DNA from: Actinomadura latina NBRC 106108
Lineage (GTDB): Bacteria; Actinomycetota; Actinomycetes; Streptosporangiales; Streptosporangiaceae
Direction of reading: 5' to 3'
NCBI RefSeq assembly: GCF_001552195.1
Contig: NZ_BCQS01000033.1
Span: 1-64,000 of the forward strand
DNA length: 64,000 nt
How positions within the stretch are numbered: the stretch's first letter is position 1; each line of letters opens with the position of its first letter. Under the pieces are notes generated by a model. It searched no databases, was not told where the DNA came from, and saw only the letters and a program-made list of their open reading frames with translations. Positions 63,829-64,000 of the stretch are shown here, in pieces. The position numbers and the translations under genes were made by a program.

Positions 63829-64000
63829 ATGGCCCACAGATCACCGGCCGCCTCGGCCACCCGCGAACGCCCCCCCGGACCGTGGAGCTGGTTCCGCGGC
63901 GAGCAGCCGGCCGGCGGCGTGGACGACCAGGTGATCGTGAACGAGCTGTACCGCGTGTACGGGCGCCCGCTGCTGTCCTTCGTCCTGCGCCTCACCGGCG
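63829..64000 (+). CDS. RNA polymerase sigma factor, N-terminal fragment
   Basis: The first 57 residues of a protein running off the window. After a Pro/Arg-rich head (MAHRSPAASATRERPPGPW) comes VIVNELYRVYGRPLLSFVLRLTG, the start of sigma-70 region 2 in ECF sigma factors (the LYRxxGRxLLxFVLRLTG pattern). The ATG at 63829 has CCGGAGA 6 bp upstream. The regulon and anti-sigma partner lie outside the window. Confidence 0.75.
   Translation, partial: MAHRSPAASATRERPPGPWSWFRGEQPAGGVDDQVIVNELYRVYGRPLLSFVLRLTG

Overview
The window is very GC-rich, with almost all third codon positions G or C, frequent GTG starts and many 4-bp stop/start overlaps. The gene set fits a filamentous actinomycete: TreS/maltokinase, imuA'-imuB-dnaE2, a Ser/Thr kinase with a beta-propeller, CGNR zinc finger, DUF574-type methyltransferase, LAL regulator and F420-type PPOX protein. 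Actinomadura or a relative is my best guess, but that is inference. I see no rRNA, tRNA, CRISPR array, integrase or transposase.

Layout. 1-1.8 kb: end of trehalose synthase plus maltokinase (trehalose to glycogen). 2-7.3 kb: NlpC/P60 wall hydrolase, a PP2C phosphatase and HTH-methyltransferase pair, a lipoprotein-like remnant with a strong terminator, and an MreB/Mbl paralogue. 7.3-16.9 kb: metallo-hydrolase, gamma-lyase family enzyme, CoA-disulfide-reductase-like flavoenzyme, an amidohydrolase divergent from a glutamine-synthetase-like ligase (the two halves of a FluG-type protein), CGNR protein, aromatic-acid-exporter-like membrane protein and a secreted LVIVD protein. 17-24 kb: solute-binding protein, a decayed MFS gene with its TetR neighbour, a LacI regulator convergent with a secreted acetylxylan esterase, and a TetR/metallo-hydrolase pair. 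24-33 kb: RecD2 helicase, MtnA and the SOS mutasome imuA'-imuB-dnaE2 behind a perfect SOS box. 33-39 kb: kinase-propeller fusion, Ppx/GppA, PH-like protein, ribokinase, methyltransferase, MarR.

39-54.8 kb is the main metabolic island: a complete L-rhamnose regulon. On the minus strand lie an ABC importer (ATPase, two permeases, binding protein), mutarotase, rhamnose isomerase, a bifunctional rhamnulose-1-phosphate aldolase/lactaldehyde dehydrogenase and an arabinose/fucose-isomerase relative. Divergently lie a LacI regulator, lutABC and rhamnulokinase. Rhamnose is imported, isomerised, phosphorylated and split to DHAP and lactaldehyde; lactaldehyde is oxidised to lactate and LutABC would take lactate to pyruvate. 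AAAACGT operator-like sites flank the divergent promoters, and another lies inside the ATPase gene, written in rare codons.

55-64 kb: a large LAL regulator, an alpha/beta hydrolase with a cysteine nucleophile coupled to a GMC oxidoreductase carrying a four-cysteine cluster and a fused C-terminal domain, a SRPBCC protein, a PPOX protein, a solitary nucleotidyl-cyclase-like protein and the start of a sigma factor.

The most unusual sequence-level signals are (i) a 17-bp tandem repeat between imuB and dnaE2 that forms a chain of six-codon mini-cistrons, each stop overlapping the next start; (ii) three other 13-19-bp tandem repeats that sit on stop codons; and (iii) a GC-rich palindromic element in three copies, one apparently inserted in frame within rhamnose isomerase and two at the lacI-lutA and lutA-lutB junctions.
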